Counted from the first letter of the stretch, positions 10,251 through 26,300 are shown. The stretch: DNA of 64,000 nucleotides from Cherax quadricarinatus (GCF_038502225.1 NC_091298.1:45944234-46008233); one strand, 5' to 3'. A program made the numbers and translations. The notes: generated from the sequence alone by a model not told the origin.

Positions 10251-13200
10251 GCCCTGCCCTTCCAACCACTCACCTGCCCTGTCCTTCCCACCACTCACCT
10301 GCCCTGCCCTTCCAACCACTCACCTGCCCTGTCCTTCCCACCACTCACCTGCCCTGTCCTTCCCACCACTCACCTGCCCTGTCCTTCCCACCACTCACCT
10401 GCCCTGTCCTTCCCACCACTCACCTGCCCTGTCCTTCCCACCACTCACCTGCCCTGTCCTTCCCACCACTCACCTGCCCTGTCCTTCCCACCACTCACCT
10501 GCCCTGTCCTTCCCACCACTCACCTGCCCTGTCCTTCCCACCACTCACCTGCCCTGTCCTTCCCACCACTCACCTGCCCTGTCCTTCCCACCACTCACCT
10601 GCCCTGCCCTTCCAACCACTCACCTGCCCTGCCCTTCCAACCACTCACCTGCCCTGTCCTTCCCACCACTCACCTGCCCTGCCCTTCCAACCACTCACCT
10701 GCCCTGTCCTTCCAACCACTCACCTGCCCTGTCCTTCCCACCACTCACCTGCCCTGCCCTTCCAACCACTCACCTGCCCTGTCCTTCCCACCACTCACCT
10801 GCCCTGTCCTTCCCACCACTCACCTGCCCTGTCCTTCCCACCACTCACCTGCCCTGTCCTTCCCACCACTCACCTGCCCTGCCCTTCCAACCACTCACCT
10901 GCCCTGCCCTTCCAACCACTCACCTGCCCTGTCCTTCCCACCACTCACCTGCCCTGCCCTTCCAACCACTCACCTGCCCTGTCCTTCCAACCACTCACCT
11001 GCCCTGTCCTTCCCACCACTCACCTGCCCTGTCCTTCCCACCACTCACCTGCCCTGTCCTTCCCACCACTCACCTGCCCTGTCCTTCCCACCACTCACCT
11101 GCCCTGTCCTTCCAACCACTCACCTGCCCTGTCCTTCCCACCACTCACCTGCCCTGTCCTTCCCAACCACTCACCTGCCCTGTCCTTCCCACCACTCACC
11201 TGCCCTGTCCTTCCCACCACTCACCTGCCCTTGCCTTCCCACCACTCACCTGCCCTGTCCTTCCCACCACTCACCTGCCCTGTCCTTCCCACCACTCACC
11301 TGCCCTGTCCTTCCAACCACTCACCTGCCCTGTCCTTCCCACCACTCACCTGCCCTGTCCTTCCAACCACTCACCTGCCCTGCCCTTCCCACCACTCACC
11401 TGCCCTGCCCTTCCAACCACTCACCTGCCCTGTCCTTCCCACCACTCACCTGCCCTGCCCTTCCAACCACTCACCTGCCCTGTCCTTCCCACCACTCACC
11501 TGCCCTGCCCTTCCCACCACTCACCTGCCCTGCCCTTCCAACCACTCACCTGCCCTGTCCTTCCCACCACTCACCTGCCCTGCCCTTCCCACCACTCACC
11601 TGCCCTGCCCTTCCCACCACTCACCTGCCCTGTCCTTCCCACCACTCACCTGCCCTGCCCTTCCCACCACTCACCTGCCCTGTCCTTCCAACCACTCACC
11701 TGCCCTGTCCTTCCCACCACTCACCTGCCCTGCCCTTCCAACCACTCACCTGCCCTGTCCTTCCCACCACTCACCTGCCCTGCCCTTCCCACCACTCACC
11801 TGCCCTGTCCTTCCCACCACTCACCTGCCCTGCCCTTCCTACCACTCACCTGCCCTGTCCTTCCCACCACTCACCTGCCCTGTCCTTCCCACCACTCACC
11901 TGCCCTGTCCTTCCCACCACTCACCTGCCCTGCCCTTCCCACCACTCACCTGCCCTGTCCTTCCCACCACTCACCTGCCCTGTCCTTCCCACCACTCACC
12001 TGCCCTGTCCTTCCAACCACTCACCTGCCCTGTCCTTCCCACCACTCACCTGCCCTGCCCTTCCCACCACTCACCTGCCCTGCCCTTCCAACCACTCACC
12101 TGCCCTGTCCTTCCCACCACTCACCTGCCCTGTCCTTCCCACCACTCACCTGCCCTGCCCTTCCCACCACTCACCTGCCCTGTCCTTCCCACCACTCACC
12201 TGCGCTGTCCTTCCCACCACTCACCTGCCCTGCCCTTCCAACCACTCACCTGCCCTGCCCTTCCCACCACTCACCTGCCCTGTCCTTCCCACCACTCACC
12301 TGCCCTGCCCTTCCAACCACTCACCTGCCCTGCCCTTCCCACCACTCACCTGCCCTGCCCTTCCAACCACTCACCTGCCCTGTCCTTCCCACCACTCACC
12401 TGCCCTGTCCTTCCAACCACTCACCTGCCCTGTCCTTCCCACCACTCACCTGCCCTGTCCTTCCCACCACTCACCTGCCCTGTCCTTCCCACCACTCACC
12501 TGCCCTGCCCTTCCCACCACTCACCTGCCCTGCCCTTCCCACCACTCACCTGCCCTGCCCTTCCCACCACTCACCTGCCCTGTCCTTCCCACCACTCACC
12601 TGCCCTGTCCTTCCCACCACTCACCTGCCCTGTCCTTCCCACCACTCACCTGCCCTGTCCTTCCCACCACTCACCTGCCCTGTCCTTCCAACCACTCACC
12701 TGCCCTGTCCTTCCCACCACTCACCTGCCCTGTCCTTCCAACCACTCACCTGCCCTGTCCTTCCAACCACTCACCTGCCCTGCCCTTCCAACCACTCACC
12801 TGCCCTGTCCTTCCCACCACTCACCTGCCCTGCCCTTCCAACCACTCACCTGCCCTGTCCTTCCAACCACTCACCTGCCCTGTCCTTCCCACCACACACC
12901 TGCCCTGTCCTTCCCAACCACTCACCTGCCCTGTCCTTCCAACCACTCACCTGCCCTGTCCTTCCCACCACTCACCTGCCCTGTCCTTCCCACCACTCAC
13001 CTGCCCTGCCCTTCCAACCACTCACCTGCCCTGCCCTTCCCACCACTCACCTGCCCTGTCCTTCCAACCACTCACCTGCCCTGCCCTTCCCACCACTCAC
13101 CTGCCCTGTCCTTCCCACCACTCACCTGCCCTGCCCTTCCAACCACTCACCTGCCCTGTCCTTCCCACCACTCACCTGCCCTGTCCTTCCCACCACTCAC

Positions 13201-16200
13201 CTGCCCTGTCCTTCCCACCACTCACCTGCCCTGTCCTTCCCACCACTCACCTGCCCTGTCCTTCCCACCACTCACCTGCCCTGTCCTTCCCACCACTCAC
13301 CTGCCCTGTCCTTCCCACCACTCACCTGCCCTGCCCTTCCCACCACTCACCTGCCCTGTCCTTCCCACCACTCACCTGCCCTGCCCTTCCCACCACTCAC
13401 CTGCCCTGTCCTTCCCACCACTCACCTGCCCTGCCCTTCCCACCACTCACCTGCCCTGTCCTTCCAACCACTCACCTGCCCTGTCCTTCCCACCACTCAC
13501 CTGCCCTGTCCTTCCCACCACTCACCTGCCCTGTCCTTCCCACCACTCACCTGCCCTGTCCTTCCCACCACTCACCTGCCCTGTCCTTCCCACCACTCAC
13601 CTGCCCTGTCCTTCCAACCACTCACCTGCCCTGTCCTTCCCACCACTCACCTGCCCTGTCCTTCCCACCACTCACCTGCCCTGTCCTTCCCACCACTCAC
13701 CTGCCCTGTCCTTCCCACCACTCACCTGCCCTGTCCTTCCCACCACTCACCTGCCCTGTCCTTCCCACCACTCACCTGCCCTGTCCTTCCCACCACTCAC
13801 CTGCCCTGTCCTTCCCACCACTCACCTGCCCTGTCCTTCCCACCACTCACCTGTCCTTCCCACCACTCACCTGCCCTGTCCTTCCCACCACTCACCTGCC
13901 CTGTCCTTCCCACCACTCACCTGCCCTGCCCTTCCAACCACTCACCTGCCCTGCCCTTCCCACCACTCACCTGCCCTGTCCTTCCCACCACTCACCTGCC
14001 CTGTCCTTCCCACCACTCACCTGCCCTGTCCTTCCCACCACTCACCTGCCCTGTCCTTCCAACCACTCACCTGCCCTGCCCTTCCCACCACTCACCTGCC
14101 CTGTCCTTCCCACCACTCACCTGCCCTGTCCTTCCCACCACTCACCTGCCCTGCCCTTCCCACCACTCACCTGCCCTGCCCTTCCCACCACTAACCTGCC
14201 CTGTCCTTCCCACCACTCACCTGCCCTGCCCTTCCCACCACTCACCTGCCCTGCCCTTCCAACCACTCACCTGCCCTGTCCTTCCCACCACTCACCTGCC
14301 CTGTCCTTCCCACCACTCACCTGCCCTGCCCTTCCCACCACTCACCTGCCCTGCCCTTCCAACCACTCACCTGCCCTGTCCTTCCCACCACTCACCTGCC
14401 CTGTCCTTCCAACCACTCACCTGCCCTGTCCTTCCCACCACTCACCTGCCCTGCCCTTCCAACCACTCACCTGCCCTGCCCTTCCCACCACTCACCTGCC
14501 CTGCCCTTCCCACCACTCACCTGCCCTGCCCTTCCCACCACTCACCTGCCCTGCCCTTCCCACCACTCACCTGCCCTGTCCTTCCCACCACTCACCTGCC
14601 CTGCCCTTCCCACCACTCACCTGCCCTGTCCTTCCCACCACTCACCTGCCCTGCCCTTCCAACCACTCACCTGCCCTGCCCTTCCCACCACTCACCTGCC
14701 CTGTCCTTCCCACCACTCACCTGCCCTGTCCTTCCCACCACTCACCTGCCCTGTCCTTCCCACCACTCACCTGCCCTGTCCTTCCCACCACTCACCTGCC
14801 CTGTCCTTCCCACCACTCACCTGCCCTGTCCTTCCCACCACTCACCTTGCCCTTCCAACCACTCACCTGCCCTGCCCTTCCCACCACTCACCTGCCCTGT
14901 CCTTCCCACCACTCACCTGCCCTGTCCTTCCCACCACTCACCTGCCCTGCCCTTCCCACCACTCACCTGCCCTGCCCTTCCAACCACTCACCTGCCCTGT
15001 CCTTCCCACCACTCACCTGCCCTGCCCTTCCAACCACTCACCTGCCCTGCCCTTCCCACAACTCACCTGCCCTGCCCTTCCCACCACTCACCTGCCCGGC
15101 CCTTCCAACCACTCCCTGCCCTTCCTTCCAACCACTCACCTGCCATGCCCTTCCCACCACTCACCTGCCCTGCCCTTCCAACCACTCACCTGCCCTGCCC
15201 TTCCCACCACTCACCTGCCCTGCCCTTCCCACCACTCACCTGCCCTGTCCTTCCCACCACTCACCTGCCCTGCCCTTCCAACCACTCACCTGCCCTGCCC
15301 TTCCACCTGCCCTGTCCTTCCCACCACTCACCTGCCCTGCCCTTCCCACCACTCACCTGCCCTGTCCTTCCCACCACTCACCTGCCCTGTCCTTCCCACC
15401 ACTCACCTGCCCTGCCCTTCCCACCACTCACCTGCCCTGTCCTTCCCACCACTCACCTGCCCTGTCCTTCCCACCACTCACCTGCCCTGTCCTTCCCACC
15501 ACTCACCTGCCCTGTCCTTCCCACCACTCACCTGCCCTGTCCTTCCCACCACTCACCTGCCCTGTCCTTCCCACCACTCACCTGCCCTGCCCTTCCCACC
15601 ACTCACCTGCCCTGTCCTTCCCACCACTCACCTGCCCTGTCCTTCCCACCACTCACCTGCCCTGCCCTTCCAACCACTCACCTGCCCTGCCCTTCCCACC
15701 ACTCACCTGCCCTGCCCTTCCCACCACTCACCTGCCCTGCCCTTCCCACCACTCACCTGCCCTGCCCTTCCCACCACTCACCTGCCCTGTCCTTCCCACC
15801 ACTCACCTGCCCTGTCCTTCCCACCACTCACCTGCCCTGCCCTTCCCACCACTCACCTGCCCTGCCCTTCCAACCACTCACCTGCCCTGTCCTTCCCACC
15901 ACTCACCTGCCCTGTCCTTCCCACCACTCACCTGCCCTGTCCTTCCCACCACTCACCTGCCCTGTCCTTCCCACCACTCACCTGCCCTGTCCTTCCCACC
16001 ACTCACCTGCCCTGTCCTTCCCACCACTCACCTGCCCTGTCCTTCCCACCACTCACCTGCCCTGTCCTTCCCACCACTCACCTGCCCTGCCCTTCCAACC
16101 ACTCACCTGCCCTGTCCTTCCCACCACTCACCTGCCCTGTCCTTCCCACCACTCACCTGCCCTGTCCTTCCCACCACTCACCTGCCCTGTCCTTCCCACC

Positions 16201-16593
16201 ACTCACCTGCCCTGCCCTTCCCACCACTCACCTTCCCACCACTCACCTGCCCTGTCCTTCCCACCACTCACCTGCCCTGTCCTTCCCACCACTCACCTGC
16301 CCTGTCCTTCCCACCACTCACCTGCCCTGTCCTTCCCACCACTCACCTGCCCTGTCCTTCCCACCACTCACCTGCCCTGTCCTTCCCACCACTCACCTGC
16401 CCTGTCCTTCCAACCACTCACCTGCCCTGTCCTTCCCACCACTCACCTGCCCTGCCCTTCCAACCACTCACCTGCCCTGCCCTTCCCACCACTCACCTGC
16501 CCTGTCCTTCCCACCACTCACCTGCCCTGTCCTTCCCACCACCACCACTCACCTGCCCTGCCCTTCCCACCACTCCCTGCCCCCTTCCCACCA

Positions 16594-17079
16594 CTCACCT
16601 GCCCTGTCCTTCCCACCACTCACCTGCCCTGTCCTTCCCACCACTCACCTGCCCTGTCCTTCCCACCACTCACCTGCCCTGTCCTTCCCACCACTCACCT
16701 GCCCTGTCCTTCCCACCACTCACCTGCCCTGTCCTTCCCACCACTCACCTGCCCTGTCCTTCCCACCACTCACCTGCCCTGTCCTTCCCACCACTCACCT
16801 GCCCTGTCCTTCCCACCACTCACCTGCCCTGTCCTTCCCACCACTCACCTGCCCTGTCCTTCCCACCACTCACCTGCCCTGTCCTTCCCACCACTCACCT
16901 GCCCTGTCCTTCCCACCACTCACCTGCCCTGTCCTTCCCACCACTCACCTGCCCTGTCCTTCCCACCACTCACCTGCCCTGTCCTTCCCACCACTCACCT
17001 GCCCTGTCCTTCCCACCACTCACCTGCCCTGTCCTTCCCACCACTCACCTGCCCTGTCCTTCCCACCACTCACCTGCCC
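16594..17079. repeat. Homogenised block of identical 25-bp units
   Basis: About 19 consecutive units are all of the GTCC/CCCACC type with no other change that I can see. This is the longest uniform run in the array and marks recent local amplification or gene conversion. Confidence 0.85.
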
Positions 17080-20000
17080 TGCCCTTCCCACCACTCACCT
17101 GCCCTGCCCTTCCCACCACTCACCTGCCCTGTCCTTCCAACCACTCACCTGCCCTGTCCTTCCCACCACTCACCTGCCCTGTCCTTCCCACCACTCACCT
17201 GCCCTGTCCTTCCCACCACTCACCTGCCCTGTCCTTCCCACCACTCACCTGCCCTGCCCTTCCCACCACTCACCTGCCCTGTCCTTCCCACCACTCACCT
17301 GCCCTGACCTTCCCACCACTCACCTGCCCTGCCCCCACCACTCACCTGCCCTGTCCTTCCCACCACTCACCTGCCCTGTCCTTCCCACCACTCACCTGCC
17401 CTGTCCTTCCCACCACTCACCTGCCCTGCCCTTCCCACCACTCACCTGCCCTGCCCTTCCCACCACTCACCTGCCCTGCCCTTCCCACCACTCACCTGCC
17501 CTGTCCTTCCCACCACTCACCTGCCCTGCCCTTCCAACCACTCACCTGCCCTGTCCTTCCCACCACTCACCTGCCCTGTCCTTCCCACCACTCACCTGCC
17601 CTGTCCTTCCCACCACTCACCTGCCCTGCCCTTCCCACCACTCACCTGCCCTGTCCTTCCCACCACTCACCTGCCCTGTCCCCACCACTCACCTGCCCTG
17701 TCCTTCCCACCACTCACCTGCCCTGTCCTTCCCACCACTCACCTGCCCTGCCCTTCCCACCACTCACCTGCCCTGTCCTTCCCACCACTCACCTGCCCTG
17801 TCCTTCCCACCACTCACCTGCCCTGCCCTTCCCACCACTCACCTGCCCTGCCCTTCCAACCACTCACCTGCCCTGTCCTTCCCACCACTCACCTGCCCTG
17901 TCCTTCCAACCACTCACCTGCCCTGTCCTTCCCACCACTCACCTGCCCTGTCCTTCCCACCACTCACCTGCCCTGTCCTTCCCACCACTCACCTGCCCTG
18001 TCCTTCCCACCACTCACCTGCCCTGTCCTTCCCACCACTCACCTGCCCTGCCCTTCCAACCACTCACCTGCCCTCCTTCCCACCACTCACCTGCCCTGCC
18101 CTTCCAACCACTCACCTGCCCTGTCCTTCCCACCACTCACCTGCCCTCCTTCCCACCACTCACCTGCCCTGCCCTTCCCACCACTCACCTGCCCTGTCCT
18201 TGTCCTTCCCACCACTCACCTGCCCTGTCCTTCCCACCACTCACCTGCCCTGTCCTTCCCACCACTCACCTGCCCTGTCCTTCCCACCACTCACCTGCCC
18301 TGTCCTTCCCACCACTCACCTCCTTCCCACCACTCACCTGCCCTGCCCTTCCAACCACTCACCTGCCCTGTCCTTCCCACCACTCACCTGCCCTGTCCTT
18401 CCCACCACTCACCTGCCCTGTCCTTCCAACCACTCACCTGCCCTGTCCTTCCCACCACTCACCTGCCCTGTCCTTCCCACCACTCACCTGCCCTGTCCTT
18501 CCCACCACTCACCTGCCCTGTCCTTCCAACCACTCACCTGCCCTGTCCTTCCCACCACTCACCTGCCCTGTCCTTCCCACCACTCACCTGCCCTGTCCTT
18601 CCAACCACTCACCTGCCCTGTCCTTCCCACCACTCACCTGCCCTGCCCGTCCCTCCACTGACCTGCCCTGTCCTTCCCACCACTCACCTGCCCTGTCCTT
18701 CCCACCACTCACCTGCCCTGTCCTTCCAACCACTCACCTGCCCTGTCCTTCCAACCACTCACCTGCCCTGCCCTTCCACCACTCACCTGCCCTGTCCTTC
18801 CCACCACTCACCTGCCCTGTCCTTCCCACCACTCACCTGCCCTGTCCTTCCCACCACTCACCTGCCCTGTCCTTCCCACCACTCACCTGCCCTGTCCTTC
18901 CCACCACTCACCTGCCCTGTCCTTCCCACCACTCACCTGCCCTGTCCTTCCCACCACTCACCTGCCCTGTCCTTCCCACCACTCACCTGCCCTGTCCTTC
19001 CCACCACTCACCTGCCCTGTCCTTCCCACCACTCACCTGCCCTGTCCTTCCCACCACTCACCTGCCCTGTCCTTCCCACCACTCACCTGCCCTGTCCTTC
19101 CCACCACTCACCACTCACCTGCCCTGTCCTTCCCACCACTCACCTGCCCTGACCTTCCCACCACTCACCTGCCCTGTCCTTCCCACCACTCACCTGCCCT
19201 GTCCTTCCCACCACTCACCTGCCCTGTCCTTCCCACCACTCACCTGCCCTGCCCTTCCAACCACTCACCTGCCCTGTCCTTCCCACCACTCACCTGCCCT
19301 GCCCTTCCCACCACTCACCTGCCCTGTCCTTCCCACCACTCACCTGCCCTGTCCTTCCCACCACTCACCTGCCCTGTCCTTCCCACCACTCACCTGCCCT
19401 GCCCTTCCCACCACTCACCTGCCCTGCCCTTCCCACCACTCACCTGCCCTGTCCTTCCCACCACTCACCTGCCCTGTCCTTCCCACCACTCACCTGCCCT
19501 GCCCTTCCCACCACTCACCTGCCCTGTCCTTCCCACCACTCACCTGCCCTGTCCTTCCCACCACTCACCTGCCCTGTCCTTCCCACCACTCACCTGCCCT
19601 GCCCTTCCCACCACTCACCTGCCCTGCCCTTCCCACCACTCACCTGCCCTGTCCTTCCCACCACTCACCTGCCCTGTCCTTCCCACCACTCACCTGCCCT
19701 GCCCTTCCCACCACTCACCTGCCCTGTCCTTCCCACCACTCACCTGCCCTGTCCTTCCCACCACTCACCTGCCCTGTCCTTCCCACCACTCACCTGCCCT
19801 GCCCTTCCCACCACTCACCTGCCCTGTCCTTCCCACCACTCACCTGCCCTGTCCTTCCCACCACTCACCTGCCCTGTCCTTCCCACCACTCACCTGCCCT
19901 GTCCTTCCCACCACTCACCTGCCCTGTCCTTCCCACCACTCACCTGCCCTGTCCTTCCAACCACTCACCTGCCCTGTCCTTCCCACCACTCACCTGCCCT

Positions 20001-20389
20001 GTCCTTCCCACCACTCACCTGCCCTGTCCTTCCCACCACTCACCTGCCCTGTCCTTCCCACCACTCACCTGACCTGTCCTTCCCACCACTCACCTGCCCT
20101 GTCCTTCCCACCACTCACCTGCCCTGTCCTTCCCACCACTCACCTGCCCTGTCCTTCCCACCACTCACCTGCCCTGCCCTTCCCACCACTCACCTGCCCT
20201 GTCCTTCCCACCACTCACCTGCCCTGTCCTTCCCACCACTCACCTGCCCTGCCCTTCCCACCACTCACCTGCCCTGTCCTTCCCACCACTCACCTGCCCT
20301 GCCCTTCCCACCACTCACCTGCCCTGTCCTTCCCACCACTCACCTGCCCTGCCCTTCCCACCACTCACCTGCCCTGCCCTTCCAACCAC

Positions 20390-23300
20390 TCACCTGCCCT
20401 GCCCTTCCAACCACTCACCTGCCCTCCAACCACTCACCTGCCCTGTCCTTCCCACCACTCACCTGCCCTGTCCTTCCCACCACCACTCACCTGCCCTGTC
20501 CTTCCCACCACTCACCTGCCCTGTGCCCTTCCCACCACTCACCTGCCCTGTCCTTGCCCTGCCCCCACCACTCACCTGCCCTGCCCTTCCCACCACTCAC
20601 CTGCCCTGCCCTTCCAACCACTCACCTGCCCTTCCCCACCACTCACCTGCCCTGTCCTTCCCACCACTCACCTGTCCTTCCCACCACTCACCTGCCCTGT
20701 CCTTCCACCTGCCCTGTCCTTCCCACCACTCACCTGCCCTGTCCTTCCCACCACTCACCTGCCCTGTCCTTCCCACCACTCACCTGCCCTGTCCTTCCAA
20801 CCACTCACCTGCCCTGTCCTTCCCACCACTCACCTGCCCTGTCCTTCCCACCACTCACCTGCCCTGCCCTTCCCACCACTCACCTGCCCTGTCCTTCCCA
20901 CCACTCACCTGCCCTGGCCTTCCCACCACTCACCTGCCCTGTCCTTCCCACCACTCACCTGCCCTGTCCTTCCCACCACTCACCTGCCCTGTCCTTCCCA
21001 CCACTCACCTGCCCTGTCCTTCCCACCACTCACCTGCCCTGCCCTTCCCACCACTCACCTGCCCTGTCCTTCCCACCACTCACCTGCCCTGTCCTTCCCA
21101 CCACTCACCTTGCCCTTCCAACCACCAACCACTCACCTGCCCTGTCCTTCCCACCACTCACCTGCCCTGTCCTTCCCACCACTCACCTCCTTCCCACCAC
21201 TCACCTGCCCTGTCCTTCCCACCACTCACCTGCCCTGTCCTTCCCACCACTCACCTGCCCTGTCCTTCCCACCACTCACCTGCCCTGTCCTTCCCACCAC
21301 TCACCTGCCCTGTCCTTCCACCACTCACCTGCCCTGTCCTTCCCACCACTCACCTGCCCTGCCCTTCCCACCACTCACCTGCCCTGTCCTTCCCACCACT
21401 CACCTGCCCTGTCCCCACCACTCACCTGCCCTGTCCTTCCCACCACTCACCTGCCCTGTCCTTCCCACCACTCACCTGCCCTGTCCTTCCCACCACTCAC
21501 CTGCCCTGCCCTTCCCACCACTCACCTGCCCTGTCCTTCCCACCACTCACCTGCCCTGCCCTTCCAACCACTCACCTGCCCTTCCCCACCACTCACCTGC
21601 CCTGTCCTTCCCACCACTCACCTGCCCTGCCCTTCCTTCCCACCACCACTCACCTGCCCTGCGCTTCCCACCACTCACCTGCCCTGTCCTTCCCACCACT
21701 CACCTGCCCTGTCCTTCCCACCACTCACCTGCCCTGTCCTTCCCACCACTCACCTGCCCTGTCCTTCCCACCACTCACCTGCCCTGTCCTTCCCACCACT
21801 CCCTGCCCTCCTTCCCACCACTCACCTGCCCTGTCCTTCCCACCACTCACCTGCCCTGTCCTTCCCACCACTCACCTACCCTGCCCTTCCAACCACTCAC
21901 CTGCCCTGTCCTTCCCACCACTCACCTGCCCAGTCCTTCACACCACTCACCTGCCCTGTCCTTCCCACCACTCACCTGCCCTGTCCTTCCCACCACTCAC
22001 CTGCCCTGTCCTTCCCACCACTCACCTGCCCTGTCCTTCCCACCACTCACCTGCCCTGTCCTTCCCACCACTCACCTGCCCTGTCCTTCCCACCACTCAC
22101 CTGCCCTGTCCTTCCCACCACTCACCTGCCCTGTCATTCCCACCACTCACATGCCCTGTCCTTCCCACCACTCACCTGCCCTGTCCTTCCAACCACTCAC
22201 CTGCCCTGTCCTTCCCACCACTCACCTGCCCTGCCCCCTTCCAACCACTCACCTGCCCTGTCCTTCCCACCACTCACCTGCCCTGCCCTTCCCACCACTC
22301 ACCTGCCCTGCCCTTCCAACCACTCACCTGCCCTGCCCTTCCACTCACCACTCACCTGCCCTGTCCTTCCCACCACTCACCTGCCCTGCCCTTCCCACCA
22401 CTCACCTTGCCCTTCCAACCACTCACCCCAACCACTCACCTGCCCTGTCCTTCCCACCACTCACCTGCCCTGCCCTTCCAACCACTCACCTGCCCTGTCC
22501 TTCCAACCACTCACCTGCCCTGTCCTTCCCACCACTCACCTGCCCTGTCCTTCCCACCACTCACCTGCCCTGGCCTTCCCACCACTCACCTGCCCTGCCC
22601 TTCCCACCACTCACCTGCCCTGCCCTTCCCACCACTCACCTGCCCTGTCCTTCCCACCACTCACCTGCCCTGTCCTTCCCACCACTCACCTGCCCTGTCC
22701 TTCCCACCACTCACCTGCCCTGTCCTTCCCACCACTCACCTGCCCTGTCCTTCCCACCACTCACCTGCCCTGTCCTTCCCACCACTCACCTCCTTCCCAC
22801 CACTCACCGGCCCGGCCCTTCCCACCACTCACCTGCCCTGTCCTTCCCACCACTCACCTGCCCTGTCCTTCCCACCACTCACCTGCCCTGTCCTTCCCAC
22901 CACTCACCTGCCCTGTCCATCCCACCACTCACCTTCCCTAGCCTTCCCACCACTCACCTGCCCTGTCCTTCCCACCACTCACCTGCCCTGTCCTTCCCAC
23001 CACTCACCTGCCCTGTCCTTCCCACCACTCACCTGCCCTGTCCTTCCCACCACTCACCTGCCCTGCCCTTCCCACCACTCACCTGCCCTGCCCTTCCCAC
23101 CACTCACCTGCCCTGTCCTTCCCACCACTCACCTGCCCTGTCCTTCCCACCACTCACCTGCCCTGTCCTTCCCACCACTCACCTGCCCTGTCCTTCCCAC
23201 CACTCACCTGCCCTGCCCTTCCCACCACTCACCTGCCCTGTCCTTCCCACCACTCACCTGCCCTGTCCTTCCCACCACTCACCTGCCCTGCCCTTCCCAC

Positions 23301-26300
23301 CACTCACCTGCCCTGCCCTTCCAACCACTCACCTGCCCTGTCCTTCACACCACTCACCTGCCCTGCCCTTCCCAACCACTCACCTGCCCTGCCCTTCCCA
23401 CCACTCACCTGCCCTGTCCTTCCCACCACTCACCTGCCCTGTCCTTCCCACCACTCACCTGCCCTGTCCTTCCCACCACTCACCTGCCCTGCCCTTCCCA
23501 CCACTCACCTGCCCGGTCCTTCCCACCACTCACCTGCCCTGTCCTTCCCACCACTCACCTGCCCTTCCTTCCCACCACTCCCCTGCCCTGCCCTTCCCAC
23601 CACTCACCTGCCCTGTCCTTCCCACCACTCACCTGCCCTGTCCTTCCCACCACTCACCTGCCCTGCCCTTCCCACCACTCACCTGCCCTGTCCTTCCCAC
23701 CACTCACCTGCCCTGTCCTTCCCACCACTCACCTGCCCTGTCCTTCACCACTCACTCCTTCCACCACACCTGCCCTGTCCTTCCCACCACTCACCTGCCC
23801 TGCCCCCTTCCCACCACTCACCTGCCCTGTCCTTCCCACCACTCACCTGCCCTGTGCCCTGCCCCCACCACTCACCTGCCCTGTCCTTCCCACCACTCAC
23901 CTGCCCTGTCCTTCCCACCACTCACCTGCCCTGCCCTTCCCACCACTCACCTGCCCTGTCCTTCCCACCACTCACCTGCCCTGCCCTTCCCACCACTCAC
24001 CTGCCCTGCCCTTCCAACCACTCACCTGCCCTGTCCTTCCCACCACTCACCTGCCCTGTCCTTCCCACCACTCACCTGCCCTGTCCTTCCCACCACTCAC
24101 CTGCCCTGTCCTTCCCACCACTCACCTGCCCTGTCCTTCCCACCACTCACCTTGTCCCCACCACTCACCTGCCCTGTCCTTCCCACCACTCACCTGCCCT
24201 GTCCTTCCCACCACTCACCTGCCCTGTCCTTCCCACCACTCACCTGCCCTGTCCTTCCCACCACTCACCTGCCCTGTCCTTCCCACCACTCACCTGCCCT
24301 GTCCTTCCCACCACTCACCTGCCCTGTCCTTCCCACCACTCACCTGCCCTGCCCTTCCAACCACTCACCTGCCCTGCCCTTCCCACCACTCACCTGCCCT
24401 GCCCTTCCCACCACTCACCTGCCCTGTCCTTCCCACCACTCACCTGCCCTGTCCTTCCCACCACTCACCTTGTCCCCACCACTCACCTGCCCTGTCCTTC
24501 CCACCACTCACCTGCCCTGCCCTTCCAACCACTCACCTGCCCTGCCCTTCCCACCACTCACCTGCCCTGCCCTTCCCACCACTCACCTGCCCTGTCCTTC
24601 CCACCACTCACCTGCCCTGTCCTTCCCACCACTCACCTGCCCTGTCCTTCCCACCACTCACCTGCCCTGTCCTTCCCACCACTCACCTGCCCTGTCCTTC
24701 CCACCACTCACCTGCCCTGTCCTTCCCACCACTCACCTGCCCTGTCCTTCCCACCACTCACCTGCCCTGCCCTTCCAACCACTCACCTGCCCTGTCCTTC
24801 CAACCACTCACCTGCCCTGTCCTTCCCACCACTCACCTGCCCTGTCCTTCCCACCACTCACCTGCCCTGTCCTTCCCACCACTCACCGGCCCTGTCCTTC
24901 CCACCACTCACCTGCCCTGTCCTTCCCACCACTCACCTGCCCTGTCCTTCCCACTCACTTCACCTGCCCTGTCCTTCCCACCACTCACCTCCTTCCCACC
25001 ACTCACCTGCCCTGTCCTTCCCACCACTCACCTGCCCTGTCCTTCCCACCACTCACCTGCCCTGTCCTTCCAACCACTCACCTGCCCTTCCCCACCACTC
25101 ACCTGCCCTGCCCTTCCCACCACTCACCTGCCCTGTCCTTCCCACCACTCACCTGCCCTGCCCTTCCCACCACTCACCTGCCCTTCCCACCACTCACCTG
25201 CCCTGTCCTTCCAACCACTCACCTGCCCTGTCCTTCCCACCACTCACCTGCCCTGCCCTTCCCACCACTCACCTGCCCTGCCCTTCCAACCACTCACCTG
25301 CCCTGCCCTTCCCACCACTCACCTGCCCTGTCCTTCCCACCACTCACCTGCCCTGTCCTTCCAACCACTCACCTGCCCTGTCCTTCCAACCACTCACCTG
25401 CCCTGTCCTTCCCACCACTCACCTGCCCTGCCCTTCCCACCACTCACCTGCCCTGTCCTTCCCCACACTCACCTTCCATGTCCTTCCCACCACTCACCTG
25501 CCCTGCCCTTCCCACCACTCACCTGCCCTGTCCTTCCCACCACTCACCTGCCCTGTCCTTCCCACCACTCACCTGCCCTGTCCTTCCCACCACTCACCTG
25601 CCCTGTCCTTCCCACCACTCACCTGCCCTGTCCTTCCCACCACTCACCTGCCCTGTCCTTCCCACCACTCACCTGCCCTGTCCTTCCCACCACTCACCTG
25701 CCCTGTCCTTCCCACCACTCACCTGCCCTGTCCTTCCCACCACTCACCTGCCCTGCCCTTCCCACCACTCACCTGCCCTGTCCTTCCCACCACTCACCTG
25801 CCCTGTCCTTCCCACCACTCACCTGCCCTGTCCTTCCCACCACTCACCTGCCCTGTCCTTCCCACCACTCACCTGCCCTGTCCTTCCCACCACTCACCTG
25901 CCCTGTCCTTCCCACCACTCACCTGCCCTGTCCTTCCAACCACTCACCTGCCCTGTCCTTCCCACCACTCACCTGCCCTGTCCTTCCCACCACTCACCTG
26001 CCCTGTCCTTCCCACCACTCACCTGCCCTGTCCTTCCAACCACTCACCTGCCCTGTCCTTCCAACCACTCACCTGCCCTGCCCTTCCCACCACTCACCTG
26101 CCCTGTCCTTCCAACCACTCACCTGCCCTGTCCTTCCCACCACTCACCTGCCCTGCCCTTCCAACCACTCACCTGCCCTGTCCTTCCAACCACTCACCTG
26201 CCCTGTCCTTCCAACCACTCACCTGCCCTGTCCTTCCCACCACTCACCTGCCCTGTCCTTCCAACCACTCACCTGCCCTGTCCTTCCAACCACTCACCTG